From Kordia sp. TARA_039_SRF (GTDB taxonomy: Bacteria; Bacteroidota; Bacteroidia; Flavobacteriales; Flavobacteriaceae): 64,000 bases of DNA. The stretch lies in assembly GCA_006383075.2 (NCBI GenBank), contig SMNH02000003.1, positions 240,496 through 304,495 on the forward strand, written 5' to 3'. The notes under the pieces were generated by a model, which was not told the origin of the DNA, searched no databases, and saw only the letters and a program-made list of their open reading frames with translations. The first letter of the stretch is position 1; each line of letters starts with the position of its first letter. This document shows, piece by piece, positions 25,646-35,909 of the stretch. The translations under genes and the position numbers were made by a program.

Positions 25646-26518
25646 TCATAATACTTTTTGAATTCCGTTAAATTCTGCACGGAACTCACTTGGGGTTGCT
25701 TTTTTTATCTTTTTAAACATTCTATTAAAGTGTGCTAAGTTGTTAAATCCGCACTTATATGCAATTTCTCCTACGCTCATATCAGTTTCTAAAAGAAAGC
25801 GTGTGGCATAACTTACGCGCGTACTATTGGTAAAAGCAATAAAGGTTTTTCCAGTTCTACTTTTAATAAAACGGTTGAACGAAACAGGCGTCATATTGAT
25901 TAAAGAAGAGATTTCATCTAGTGTAATTTTGCGGTCAAAATTATTTTGAATGTACTCGTAAATCTTCTTAATCTTATCACTATTTTCAAATTCGTTGTAG
26001 TTTGAAAATGAAGTAGATAAAAGCTTCTGATTTCGAGAATTTGACAAATCTTGTAAGATGGAGATAAATTCTAAAAAGTAGTCAATCCCAGAGGTTTTGG
26101 GGAGTTCAAGCAATCTTGGCATAATTTGTTCGGTGACTTTTTCCGAAAACAAAATCCCGTGAATCGATCTGTTTAACATATCTCGAATAGACTTGAACAC
26201 TCTTCGAGATAAAAGCTTTTCATCCAGCAAATCGTTGTGAATATGAATGGTAACTTCGTGAATTTCTTTGTTTTTGCAATTATGCAATTCCCAACAATGT
26301 GGTAAATTTGGACCAACTAATACGAGTTCATATTTTCCAATTTCTTCCATGTGATCTCCAATAACTCTTCGAACACCATCGCCATTGTAAATAAAGTTTA
26401 ATTCGTATTCGGGATGAAAATGTAGTGGGAAATCGAAATCGTCTTTTACTCTGTAGTATACGAGAAAGCTGTCGGCTTGAGATAGTTGCGTTATCTCTCT
26501 GTGAATCTTTTTTTGCAT
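25646..26518 (-). CDS. AraC-family transcriptional regulator
   Basis: A 290-residue regulator with an N-terminal cupin sensor (VKDDFDFPLHFHPEYELNFIYNGDG, ~20-95) and a C-terminal double helix-turn-helix (RKITLDEISSLINMTPVSFNRFIKSRTGKTF and VGEIAYKCGFNNLAHFNRMFKKIKKATPSEFR). It stands between the GH3 gene and the divergently transcribed SusC gene, so it likely controls the sugar locus in response to a bound sugar. The gap to susC (26519-26735) contains its likely targets, but no clear operator could be picked by eye. Confidence 0.88.
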   Translation of the reverse strand: MQKKIHREITQLSQADSFLVYYRVKDDFDFPLHFHPEYELNFIYNGDGVRRVIGDHMEEIGKYELVLVGPNLPHCWELHNCKNKEIHEVTIHIHNDLLDEKLLSRRVFKSIRDMLNRSIHGILFSEKVTEQIMPRLLELPKTSGIDYFLEFISILQDLSNSRNQKLLSTSFSNYNEFENSDKIKKIYEYIQNNFDRKITLDEISSLINMTPVSFNRFIKSRTGKTFIAFTNSTRVSYATRFLLETDMSVGEIAYKCGFNNLAHFNRMFKKIKKATPSEFRAEFNGIQKVL

Positions 26519-26605
26519 GAACTTAGGAGCTTATTTTAACACAATTTTACAAAAAATATATTGACATTTGATAAAATTGTATTAAACATTTGTTAATATT
26601 GAGTA

Positions 26606-26613
26606 TACATTTG
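26606..26613 (+). promoter_or_regulatory. -7 promoter box for susC
   Basis: TACATTTG fits TAnnTTTG and leaves a leader of about 120 nt before the susC ATG at 26736, a usual length for regulated SusCD operons. A TTTG at 26589 is closer than the standard -33 spacing. Confidence 0.45.
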
Positions 26614-26735
26614 TGCAAATAAAATGATTTTTTGTTAAAAAGATGAAAATAATGCAGCATGTTTATTGAATTTTTAATAATAAACGTCTTTAAAAATGCT
26701 TTTTATCTAACAAATAGCCTAATTAATTAACACTT

Positions 26736-29700
26736 ATGAAAAACAAATTTTTAAAACACTTTTTCCTGATACTACTGTTGTCTTCGTTCAGTATTTTATC
26801 TGCGCAAGACATTTCAGGAGTTGTTTCAGACGCTACAGGACCAGTTCCTGGCGTAAATGTTTCTGTGAAGGGAACCAATAATGGAACAGCCACAAATTTT
26901 GATGGTGAGTATACTATTAAAAACGTAAAGTCAACCGACATTTTAGTATTTAGTTATGTAGGTTACAAAACCCAAGAAATTCCTGTAGGGGAACAAACAA
27001 CAATCAATGTGACGCTTGAGTCTGATCAAAATGCGTTAGATGAAGTAGTCGTAGTAGGATACGGTGCTAAAAAGAAAAGTTTGGTTACGGGTGCTATTTC
27101 GAGTGTGGATGCAGAAGACATTAAAAGTGTGTCCAACCAACGCGTAGAGCAAGCATTACAAGGACGTACGTCGGGTGTTACAGTTTCGTCATCTTCTGGT
27201 TCGCCAGGTTCAGGTGCTCGAATTCGTATTAGAGGTACAGGTTCTAGTGGTTCTTCTGAGCCGTTATTTATTGTAGATGGAATGAAAGTATCTAACATAG
27301 ACAATATTCCTCCATCTGACATTGAGAATCTGGAAGTATTAAAAGATGCGGCTTCGGCGGCAATTTATGGTACAGAAGGAGCAAACGGTGTAATCATTAT
27401 TACAACGAAAAGCGGAAAAGGAAAAGACGTAAAAGTAAACTTCAGTTCGCAACTCGGATTCCAGTTTTTAAATAGCGATATCGAATTGATGAATGCTTCA
27501 CAGTTTGTAACCTATATGAATGAAGCGGGTGTAACTTCGGTAGTAGATAATGGTATCGATACCAATTGGATTGATGAAGTTTTTGATACAGCATTTATGC
27601 AACGCTACGATGTAAGTTTATCAGGAGAAGCAGCTGGAATTTCCTATTATGCATCGATAGCTCATACCGATCAAGATGGTATTGTAGCTAAAGAAAATTC
27701 ATCATTTAAAAGAACAGCGTTACGTTTAAACTTAAAAACAGACGTTACCAAATGGTTTGAAGCTGGTGTAAGTGCTACAACGTCATTCATCAAAAGAAGA
27801 GGTGTGCAAGAAAACAATGATACTAGAGGTGTTATTCAAAATGCTTTAGTAATTGATCCATTAACGCCAGTAACATACGCGCCAGGTACGGTGCCACAAG
27901 AAGTATTTGACAGAGCAGCGAATAATGGTTTTCCAGATGTTCCAGTGTTGAGAGATAGCAACGGAAATGTGTACGGATATCCAACGTATTCTACAGGTGA
28001 AGTATTGAACCCTGTGGCGTTTGCAGATGTTAACCGAACGTTGAATCGCAACAATCAATTTCTATCTACTATCTATGGTAAGTTTACTATTATGGAAGGA
28101 TTGACATTTACCTCTCGTTTTGGATACGAATACGGAGATTTTCATAATGAAAATACGATTAGACCTTATTTTGTAGCGTCAGAAGCACAAAATACTACTT
28201 ATACAATGTCAGAATCACGCGTTCGTACAGAGCGTTGGTTATGGGAAAACTTTGCGTCGTATACAAAATCGATTGGAAATCATAACTTCGCTTTATTAGC
28301 AGGATATTCTGCGGAAGATTTTGAAGTACCAACAATCGTTTCAAGAAGTGGTTCGGTAGCAATTCCAGATTTTCCAGGGTTCGATTTAGATTTACCAGGT
28401 TACACCATTGATGACAGAACAGCAAACATTGTAACTTTCAGAGATAACTTAGTGTCGATGTACGGAAGATTATCGTATGACTACGCTGGGAAGTATTTAT
28501 TTGAAGCTTCTTTCAGACGTGACCGTTCTGATAAATTCCCTAGCGCAAACAAGGCGGGTAATTTCCCAGCAGTTTCTGCAGGTTGGGTACTTTCTAAAGA
28601 AGATTTCTGGAAAGAAGATTCGTTTGTAAACTACTTAAAGGTAAGAGGTAGTTGGGGACAAAATGGTAACAAATCTAACTTATCTGGAAATTCAGATATC
28701 ATCAGTATTACGCGAAATATCAACGGATTGCCAATTGACTATTTAGGACAAGGCGGAGCGCAAATTACAGGATTTGCCAATACGAATCTTGTATGGGAAA
28801 CGTCTACGCAAACCAACTTTGGTATTGATTTGAGAGCGCTAGACAATAAATTGCGTTTCTCGGTTGATTATTTTAACAAAACCACAGAAGACTTAATTGT
28901 TTCTGACGGAAGTTTAATTACGCCAGGTTCTGCAGGATTTACCTCGAATGAATTCAACGCAGGAACAATTGTCAACAAAGGTTTTGAATTTGAACTAGGA
29001 TACGCAAACAACGACAACGCGTTCAAATACCAAATCAATGCGAATTTATCTACGTTAGATAATGAAGTAACTGAAATATTATTCTTGCCACCAGGAACGT
29101 CCATCAGAGGAGCAGGCGCACCACAAAACGATGACGGAATTACTCGTTTCACAGAAGGATTGCCAGCTTGGTACTTTTTCGGATACCAAACAAACGGAGT
29201 AGATCCAGCAACGGGAGAATTAAGAAGAGTTGATACCGACGGTGACGGGAACATCACAAATGCTGATAAAACCTTTATCGGTTCACCACATCCAGATGTA
29301 TTATTTGGAGGAAATATAGGAATGCAATACAAAGCATTTGACTTTAACTTGCAATTTCAAGGAAGCTTAGGGAATGATATATTTACGTCGTACAATCAGC
29401 CTTCGCGTCCTATCACCAACAAACCTGTACACTATTTTGATGACAGATGGCAAAATCCAGGCGATGTTGCTGCTTTTCCATCATCAGCTACCATTACAGA
29501 TGCGTATGACACAGACTTAATGGTAGAAGACGGTTCGTACATGAGAATTAAACAAATACAATTAGGATATACATTGCCTCAGCGTATATCTGAAAAGCTA
29601 CATGTAAACAATTTAAGATTATATGTATCTTTAGATGACTACTTTACATTCACAAAATACAGAGGATTGGATCCAGAAATCGGAAACTTTGGATTTAATG

Positions 29701-29771
29701 ATATTGGAGTAGATAGAGGATATTATCCAACCGCAGCAAGAATGATATTTGGGTTGGCATTAGACTTTTAA
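26736..29771 (+). CDS. SusC/RagA-family TonB-linked outer membrane receptor
   Basis: A 1011-residue outer membrane importer. It has a signal peptide (FFLILLLSSFSILSAQ), a carboxypeptidase-regulatory-like domain (ISGVVSDATGPVPGVNVSVKGT...DGEYTIKNV), the TonB-box-like segment LDEVVVVGYGAKKKS, a plug with GARIRIRGTGS and EPLFIVDGM, and the SusC signature LEVLKDAASAAIYGTEGANGVIIITTKSGK. The rest is a 22-strand barrel ending in a Phe (MIFGLALDF). Together with the SusD-like gene 18 nt downstream it imports oligosaccharides. The substrate is probably a beta-glucoside judging by the locus. Confidence 0.93.
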   Translation: MKNKFLKHFFLILLLSSFSILSAQDISGVVSDATGPVPGVNVSVKGTNNGTATNFDGEYTIKNVKSTDILVFSYVGYKTQEIPVGEQTTINVTLESDQNALDEVVVVGYGAKKKSLVTGAISSVDAEDIKSVSNQRVEQALQGRTSGVTVSSSSGSPGSGARIRIRGTGSSGSSEPLFIVDGMKVSNIDNIPPSDIENLEVLKDAASAAIYGTEGANGVIIITTKSGKGKDVKVNFSSQLGFQFLNSDIELMNASQFVTYMNEAGVTSVVDNGIDTNWIDEVFDTAFMQRYDVSLSGEAAGISYYASIAHTDQDGIVAKENSSFKRTALRLNLKTDVTKWFEAGVSATTSFIKRRGVQENNDTRGVIQNALVIDPLTPVTYAPGTVPQEVFDRAANNGFPDVPVLRDSNGNVYGYPTYSTGEVLNPVAFADVNRTLNRNNQFLSTIYGKFTIMEGLTFTSRFGYEYGDFHNENTIRPYFVASEAQNTTYTMSESRVRTERWLWENFASYTKSIGNHNFALLAGYSAEDFEVPTIVSRSGSVAIPDFPGFDLDLPGYTIDDRTANIVTFRDNLVSMYGRLSYDYAGKYLFEASFRRDRSDKFPSANKAGNFPAVSAGWVLSKEDFWKEDSFVNYLKVRGSWGQNGNKSNLSGNSDIISITRNINGLPIDYLGQGGAQITGFANTNLVWETSTQTNFGIDLRALDNKLRFSVDYFNKTTEDLIVSDGSLITPGSAGFTSNEFNAGTIVNKGFEFELGYANNDNAFKYQINANLSTLDNEVTEILFLPPGTSIRGAGAPQNDDGITRFTEGLPAWYFFGYQTNGVDPATGELRRVDTDGDGNITNADKTFIGSPHPDVLFGGNIGMQYKAFDFNLQFQGSLGNDIFTSYNQPSRPITNKPVHYFDDRWQNPGDVAAFPSSATITDAYDTDLMVEDGSYMRIKQIQLGYTLPQRISEKLHVNNLRLYVSLDDYFTFTKYRGLDPEIGNFGFNDIGVDRGYYPTAARMIFGLALDF

Positions 29772-29789
29772 TCAAAAAAACTTTTGAAA

Positions 29790-31331
29790 ATGAAAAAAAA
29801 CATTTTTTTAACCGCATTAGTACTATTTTTAGGTGTACTAGCTTGTAGTGATGACTTTACTACAAATCCGCCTGAAAATGTAGAAGACTTAGAAACATTC
29901 TTCCAAAGTGAAGAAAATGTAGAAGCTGCAGTCATTGGAATTTATGACTTATTACACTTAAACTACAGTAGAGATTGGCACAGTGCCTTTTTGGTAAAAC
30001 AATTGCCTGGAGACGACGCCAATGCTGCTGGAGGAAACTCAAGTGACCAACCGCAACTACAAGATATTGACGATTATACCAATGTTTCCACCGCAAATGG
30101 TTCTATAGAAAGTGTTTGGAATAATTTTTACAGCACTATTGCACTCTCCAACTTAGTTATTGAAAGTTTGGCAGAAAGCACATTAAGCAACAAAGACAGA
30201 GCAACTGCAGAAGCAAAATTCATCAGAGCGTGGTGTTATTTTGAATTGACAACCATGTTTGGAGATGTGCCATTGCGCTTAACGCTTCCGCAAGGAGCGG
30301 CAGATTTCGGATTGGCAAAATCGCCACGAGCAGATATCTATGCGCAAATAGAAGCAGACTTAGCAGATGCTATTGCCAATTTGCCACAAAAACCAGCCTT
30401 GGCAGACGAATTCAGATTCTCTAAAGGAGCTGCAGAAGCGTTGATGGGAAAAGTATTGGTATTCCAAGAAAAATACTCAGAATCCATTCCGTATTTTGAA
30501 TCAGTAATTGGAAACAGCGCACACGATTTAGAACCAAATGTAGCAGATGTTTGGGCAATTGATAAAGAATTTGGTATTGAATCTTTAGTAGAAATTGGTT
30601 TTGTATCTACTTCGGGTAGAGATTGGGGAAATATCTCTTGGGGAGGAAGAAACGAAAGTAACTTACACGTACAATTAATGGGACCTAGAGGTGACGGAAT
30701 TTTTGACGTAACTGGAACAGGTTTATTAAATGGATGGGGATTCAACTTGCCTACCGCAAAACTAGCAAATGCATTTGATGCAGCAGGAGACACTGAAAGA
30801 AAAGCAGCAACCTTACTCACAGAAGCTGAATTGATAGCCTTAGGTGGTGGTGTTGACCCAACAAGTGCTACGGGAGGTGTTATTTGGGATTACGAAGGTG
30901 CTATCCGCGTAAAGTATGCTTCAAGAGCAGAAGATACAAGCGATGGAGGAGTTCGTGAATTAAACTACAGTACAAACTTTAGATTGTTCCGTTATGCAGA
31001 AGTATTACTATTAGCTGCAGAAGCGTACAACAAAATAGGACAAGACGGAAGCGCACGTACCGAATTAAATAAAGTACGCAACAGAGCTGGATTGGCAGAC
31101 GTAAATACATCACTTTCTGGAACCGCTTTATTCGATGCAATTGTAGATGAAAAATTCTTAGAACTAGCGCACGAAGGACAACGTTTCTGGGATTTAGTTC
31201 GATGGGGAAGAGCAGCCACAGAATTGGCAGGAACAGGATATACTCCTAAAAATGACTTATTCCCAATTCCTATTACAGAAATAGATAAAAACGGTGAATT
31301 AACCGTCGCAGATCAAAATCCTGGGTACTAA
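29790..31331 (+). CDS. SusD/RagB-family nutrient-binding lipoprotein
   Basis: A 513-residue lipoprotein (FLGVLAC, Cys19) that caps the SusC barrel and binds the glycan at the cell surface. It shows typical SusD text: VEAAVIGIYDLL, TAEAKFIRAWCYFELTTMFGDVPL, the TPR-like helices (SKGAAEALMGKVLVFQEKY) and the ending FRLFRYAEVLLLAAEAYNKIG...LNKVRNRAGL...ELAHEGQRFWDLVRWGRA...LFPIPITEID. The ATG at 29790 is preferred to the upstream TTG. It forms an operon with susC. Confidence 0.93.
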   Translation: MKKNIFLTALVLFLGVLACSDDFTTNPPENVEDLETFFQSEENVEAAVIGIYDLLHLNYSRDWHSAFLVKQLPGDDANAAGGNSSDQPQLQDIDDYTNVSTANGSIESVWNNFYSTIALSNLVIESLAESTLSNKDRATAEAKFIRAWCYFELTTMFGDVPLRLTLPQGAADFGLAKSPRADIYAQIEADLADAIANLPQKPALADEFRFSKGAAEALMGKVLVFQEKYSESIPYFESVIGNSAHDLEPNVADVWAIDKEFGIESLVEIGFVSTSGRDWGNISWGGRNESNLHVQLMGPRGDGIFDVTGTGLLNGWGFNLPTAKLANAFDAAGDTERKAATLLTEAELIALGGGVDPTSATGGVIWDYEGAIRVKYASRAEDTSDGGVRELNYSTNFRLFRYAEVLLLAAEAYNKIGQDGSARTELNKVRNRAGLADVNTSLSGTALFDAIVDEKFLELAHEGQRFWDLVRWGRAATELAGTGYTPKNDLFPIPITEIDKNGELTVADQNPGY

Positions 31332-31386
31332 TAGGATTTCAAAATAGCGTTAATTATTATTCATATATACACTATTTGAATTGCTG

Positions 31387-31420
31387 TAACAAAGCAGTAT
31401 GCAACCATGCTGCTTTGTTA
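31387..31420 (+). terminator. Hairpin behind susD
   Basis: taacaaagcag and ctgctttgtta pair perfectly (11 bp, 12-nt loop), followed by a short T-rich run. It probably reduces transcription from susCD into the downstream genes. Confidence 0.6.
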
Positions 31421-31499
31421 TTTTAGTGAAACTCAATTATAAGTTGAACGAACACAGCTAAAAAAGCAGTGTCTTATTATAAAATATCCAATCTGTAAG

Positions 31500-34400
31500 A
31501 TGTTTTTAAAAAAAAGTATCTTTCAATTAAATCTCCAAACCTCTTTGATTACCATCCAACAAATAAAAAAACTGGGCATCTATACCTTCACACTGCTCAT
31601 TTGTAGCTGTACGAAAGAAACCGACAAAAAAAGTACAGTTACGCAACCGCTTTTTACCAAACTAAACGCGCAACAAACCAATATCACCTTCAATAACGCG
31701 TTGACGGAAACCGATTCACTAAACTATTTTACCTATACGTCCATTTACATGGGAGGCGGAATTTCTGTGGGTGATATCAATAACGACGGTTTGCAAGATG
31801 TGTTCTTTACAGGAAATCAAGTCAAAAACAAACTCTATCTCAACAAAGGAAATTTACAATTTGAAGACATTTCTCCGCAAAGCAATACACAAGGCGACGA
31901 GCGTTGGTACACTGGAACCACAATGGTAGACATCAACAACGATGGGTATTTAGACATTTACTGTTCGGTGGCAGGAAAAACAGGCAACAAAAAAAATCAG
32001 TTGTTCATCAACAATCAAGACAATACCTTTACGGAAGCGGCTGAACAATACGGAATTGCACACGAAGGCAACTCTATTCAAGCTACTTTTTTCGACTATG
32101 ACAATGACGGTGATTTGGACATGTACTTGGCGAATTATCCAATATCGCATCCTTCAACGTCCAATATGATTTACAAAAATCGTATGGAAAATGTCAATTC
32201 GATAGAATCTGACAAACTCTACCGAAACGATGGCGAAACTTTTACCGATGTGTCGGAAGAAGCCGGCGTTAAAAACTATAGTTTCTCTATTGGTATCGCT
32301 GCTGCAGATGTTAACAATGATGGCTGGCTCGATTTGTATGTTTCTAACGATTATAGCACTCCAGACTTTCTCTACATCAACAATCAAGATGGAACCTTTC
32401 GGGAAGTCATCAAGGAAGCTACCAATCAAACAGCGTTCTATGGAATGGGCGTAGACATAGCCGATATCAACAACGACGGGTTTTTAGACATCTTTCAAGC
32501 AGACATGGATTCTGACAACAATCGTCGTCAAAAAGCAAACATGGCAAGTATGAATCCGCGATTATTTCATGAAACAGTATTCTACGGATTTCACTACCAA
32601 TACATGCACAACTGTTTGCAGTTGAACACAGGGTATATGGAAAACGGCGTACCAAAATTCTCTAACATTTCACGACTTACAGGAACGTCTTCTACCGATT
32701 GGAGTTGGGCGCCATTATTTGCCGATTTCGACAACGATTCGTACAAAGACGTATTTGTCAGCAACGGAACGCGAAAAGAAATCAACAACAAAGACTTCTT
32801 CAAAAAAATAGGAAAAAAGGAATACGACAAACTTTCCCTAGTGGAAAAAAGTGCCAAAATTCCAAGTGAAAAAATAGACAATTTCATGTTCCGAAATCTT
32901 GGAGGATTGGAATTTAAAAAAGCAAACAAAGATTGGGGAATTGAACACAAAGGTTTCTCAAACGGAGCTGTCTACGCAGACTTGGACAACGACGGCGACT
33001 TAGAAATCATTCTCAACAATATTGACGAAGAAGCAGTCATTTTCCAAAACAATGCATCAAACAATTACCTAAAAATTCAATTACAAGGAACTACAAAAAA
33101 CAAACACGCTCTAGGTTCTCGCGTCACGATTTTTATCAGCGGAAAAGCACAAGTACAAGAACTAACATTGACCAGAGGTTTTCAATCGTCCGTAGCGCCA
33201 GAATTGCATTTCGGTCTCGGAAACGAAATCACAATCGATAGTCTACACATTGTTTGGAACGACGGTAAAATCACAACACAAAAAAGTATAAAAGCCAATC
33301 AAACTCTAAAACTAAACTACCAACACCAAAAAACCAACACCAAAAACCGAATAGTAAAGAGCCAAGAGTCAAGAGTCAAAAGGCAAGAGTTATTCACAAC
33401 TAATACAAATCTGTCAAAAACCATCAAACACACCGAAAACGACCACGACGATTTTGCTACGCAAGTATTATTGCCACATAAAATGTCCACACTAGGTCCT
33501 GCGGTAGCCACAGCAGATGTCAATAACGATGGTTTAGAGGATATCTATATCGGCGGCGCGTTTGGATTATCTCCAACGCTCTATTTACAAACAAAAGAAG
33601 GTTTCAAACCACAAAACACCAACGCTTTTGAAGCAGATAAAATTTCAGAAGATGTTGGCGCTTTATTCTTTGATGCAGACAAAGATGGCGACCAAGACTT
33701 ATACGTGGTTAGCGGCGGTTACGAATTTGCGGAAAATTCTAATTTCCTAAAGGACCGTTTATATTTGAACGATGGCAATGGAAACTTCCAAAAAAACGAA
33801 ATGGCATTACCCGACTTTAACAGCAGTGGCTCACGTGCCTACACATTCGATTACAATAAAGATGGAAAGCAAGATATATTAGTGCTAGGAAGACAAACGC
33901 CAGGAAAATATCCGTTTCCAACATCGAGCTATCTTTTGGAAAATATTTCACAAAAAGGAAAAGTAAAGTTCGAAGATACTACCAAAAACTTTGCGCCTGA
34001 CTTGCAGGGAATTGGAATGGCGACAAGTGCTATTATTACAGATTTCAACAACGACTCGTGGGAAGACATCATTTTGGTGGGCGAATGGATGCCGATAACC
34101 ATCTTACAAAACAACAACGGCGTTTTTGAAAATGTGACCGAAAAAATGAACCTACAAGAAACCACAGGTTGGTGGTGGAGCATCAATCAAGGAGATTTTG
34201 ATGGTGATGGCGATATGGATTATATCATTGGAAATAACGGACAAAACTACAAATACAAAGCTACGGAAGACGAAACTTTCGATATTTACGTAGAAGATTT
34301 TGACAAAAACAAAAAAGAAGATATCGTACTCAGTTACTACGATGACGGTACGCAATATCCTGTGCGCGGGCGTCAATGTTCGTCGCAGCAAGTGCCCGCG

Positions 34401-34883
34401 ATAAAGCAGAAATTCAAAAATTACGACGAATTTTCCACCGCAACGTTGATTGACGTGTATGGAAAGAAAAACTTGGAAAATGCATTGCACTATCAAGTCA
34501 AATCGTTTGCGAGTATCTATTTGGAAAACACTGGAAATGGTTTTAAAATCCACAAACTGCCTGTGGAAGCGCAAGTATCAAGCATCAATCAAATTTTGGT
34601 CAAGGATTATGATAATGATGGAAAGTTAGATGCCCTTATTGCAGGAAACTTGTACAATTCGGAAGTAGAAACACCACGAAACGACGCGAGTTACGGACTA
34701 TTTCTAAAAGGTGATGGAAACGGAAACTTTCAAGTAGTACCTGTAACGCAAAGCGGATTTTTCACGACAGGCGATGTCAAAGATTTACAACAGATTTCCA
34801 TTGGAAACGAGTCCTATATTCTATCCATCAAAAACAACGATTACATACAATTTATCAAACATAATAACAAAGGGAAATCGTAG
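31500..34883 (+). CDS. VCBS/FG-GAP repeat lipoprotein with ASPIC/UnbV domain
   Basis: A 1127-residue surface-type lipoprotein (LLICSC, lipidated Cys near 37). It is built of two beta-propeller halves with many Ca-binding loops of the form DINNDGLQDVFF, DYDNDGDLDMYLAN, DVNNDGWLDLYV, DLDNDGDLEIIL and, after the middle, DVNNDGLEDIYIGG and DFDGDGDMDYIIGN. Between them (about 520-600) is an ASPIC/UnbV-like domain (LGSRVTIFISGKAQVQELTLTRGFQSS...LHIVWNDG). Such proteins often follow SusCD pairs and may help bind or orient glycans. A low-complexity insertion (KSQESRVKRQE, ~620-630) separates the halves; its DNA has the repetitive gagtcaagagtcaaaaggca text normally seen between genes. Confidence 0.85.
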   Translation: MFLKKSIFQLNLQTSLITIQQIKKLGIYTFTLLICSCTKETDKKSTVTQPLFTKLNAQQTNITFNNALTETDSLNYFTYTSIYMGGGISVGDINNDGLQDVFFTGNQVKNKLYLNKGNLQFEDISPQSNTQGDERWYTGTTMVDINNDGYLDIYCSVAGKTGNKKNQLFINNQDNTFTEAAEQYGIAHEGNSIQATFFDYDNDGDLDMYLANYPISHPSTSNMIYKNRMENVNSIESDKLYRNDGETFTDVSEEAGVKNYSFSIGIAAADVNNDGWLDLYVSNDYSTPDFLYINNQDGTFREVIKEATNQTAFYGMGVDIADINNDGFLDIFQADMDSDNNRRQKANMASMNPRLFHETVFYGFHYQYMHNCLQLNTGYMENGVPKFSNISRLTGTSSTDWSWAPLFADFDNDSYKDVFVSNGTRKEINNKDFFKKIGKKEYDKLSLVEKSAKIPSEKIDNFMFRNLGGLEFKKANKDWGIEHKGFSNGAVYADLDNDGDLEIILNNIDEEAVIFQNNASNNYLKIQLQGTTKNKHALGSRVTIFISGKAQVQELTLTRGFQSSVAPELHFGLGNEITIDSLHIVWNDGKITTQKSIKANQTLKLNYQHQKTNTKNRIVKSQESRVKRQELFTTNTNLSKTIKHTENDHDDFATQVLLPHKMSTLGPAVATADVNNDGLEDIYIGGAFGLSPTLYLQTKEGFKPQNTNAFEADKISEDVGALFFDADKDGDQDLYVVSGGYEFAENSNFLKDRLYLNDGNGNFQKNEMALPDFNSSGSRAYTFDYNKDGKQDILVLGRQTPGKYPFPTSSYLLENISQKGKVKFEDTTKNFAPDLQGIGMATSAIITDFNNDSWEDIILVGEWMPITILQNNNGVFENVTEKMNLQETTGWWWSINQGDFDGDGDMDYIIGNNGQNYKYKATEDETFDIYVEDFDKNKKEDIVLSYYDDGTQYPVRGRQCSSQQVPAIKQKFKNYDEFSTATLIDVYGKKNLENALHYQVKSFASIYLENTGNGFKIHKLPVEAQVSSINQILVKDYDNDGKLDALIAGNLYNSEVETPRNDASYGLFLKGDGNGNFQVVPVTQSGFFTTGDVKDLQQISIGNESYILSIKNNDYIQFIKHNNKGKS

Positions 34884-34912
34884 TACAAACAACCTTATTA
34901 CACCAAAACTAC

Positions 34913-35908
34913 ATGAATAAAATAACCGTATTCTTGCTGCTTTTCTTCCTAATGAGCTGCAAAAAAAAAGAAGTAACACCTACCGAATTGGTGGCTGAAA
35001 TAGCCTATAAAACTCCAGCAAAATTGGGAGAAGGTGCTTTTTGGGATTACAAAAACAATCAACTCTATTGGGTAGATATTATTGGGGAATCACTCAACAT
35101 ATACAATCCCGAAAATAATACAAACAAAGAAATCAAAATGCCCGCTCCAATCGGAACAGTGGTGCCTTCTGAGGAAAAAAATACCGTCATAGTGGCGCTC
35201 AATGATGGTGTATATGTTGTGAACGTTGCCACAGAAGAAATCACGAAACTCACCGACGTAGAAGCTGAAAACCCTGGAACACGCCTAAACGATGGAAAAT
35301 GTGATCCGAATGGAAATCTCTGGATTGGTTCCATGGATTACTCGCAGACGAATCCGGGCGGAAACTTATACAAAGTTGATGCACAAGGAAATGTAGACAA
35401 AATGCTCGGAAACATTACGATTTCTAATGGAATTGTTTGGTCAAAAGATGGCAAAACGATGTATTATATCGATACACCAACAACCAACATACGTGCGTTT
35501 GATTATGACAAAAAAACGAGTACCATTTCCAATGAAAGAGTTGTAGTGACGATTCCTGTCACAGAAGGTTCGCCCGACGGAATGGCAATTGACGAAAACG
35601 ATATGCTTTGGGTAGGCTTATGGAATGGAAACTGCATTGCCAATTACAATCCGAAAACAGGAAAACTCATCCAAAAAATAAAAGTGCCGGCGCACAATGT
35701 AACTTCCTGTGCGTTTGGTGGCGAAGATTTACAAACACTCTACATCACTACTTCAAGTTTGGACATGACGGAAGAAGAAACTGCCAAATATCCGTTAGCG
35801 GGTTCGTTATTTAAAATAAAATTAGATGTAAAAGGTGTGCACAGTGACTTTTTTAAAAAACCAATGCCAAACGATTCGCTGGTAATGCACGATAAAACAC
35901 AACACTAA
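34913..35908 (+). CDS. SMP-30/gluconolactonase-like lactonase, lipoprotein
   Basis: A 331-residue lipoprotein (FFLMSCKKK, Cys16) with the six-bladed propeller of the SMP-30/LRE family: LGEGAFWDYKNNQLYWVDI (metal Glu), TRLNDGKCDPNGNLWIGSMDY (substrate/metal Asn and Asp), ISNGIVWSKDGKTMYYIDTP, and GSPDGMAIDENDMLWVGLWNG. These enzymes hydrolyse sugar lactones such as glucono-1,5-lactone to aldonic acids. The downstream gluconokinase and gluconate permease support gluconolactone as substrate. It is in operon with the GH3 gene (1-nt gap). Confidence 0.88.
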   Translation: MNKITVFLLLFFLMSCKKKEVTPTELVAEIAYKTPAKLGEGAFWDYKNNQLYWVDIIGESLNIYNPENNTNKEIKMPAPIGTVVPSEEKNTVIVALNDGVYVVNVATEEITKLTDVEAENPGTRLNDGKCDPNGNLWIGSMDYSQTNPGGNLYKVDAQGNVDKMLGNITISNGIVWSKDGKTMYYIDTPTTNIRAFDYDKKTSTISNERVVVTIPVTEGSPDGMAIDENDMLWVGLWNGNCIANYNPKTGKLIQKIKVPAHNVTSCAFGGEDLQTLYITTSSLDMTEEETAKYPLAGSLFKIKLDVKGVHSDFFKKPMPNDSLVMHDKTQH

Positions 35909-35909
35909 A

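Noticed and set aside
29784-29789. TTG start for the SusD-like gene
   Set aside because: The ATG at 29790 gives a standard lipoprotein signal peptide.
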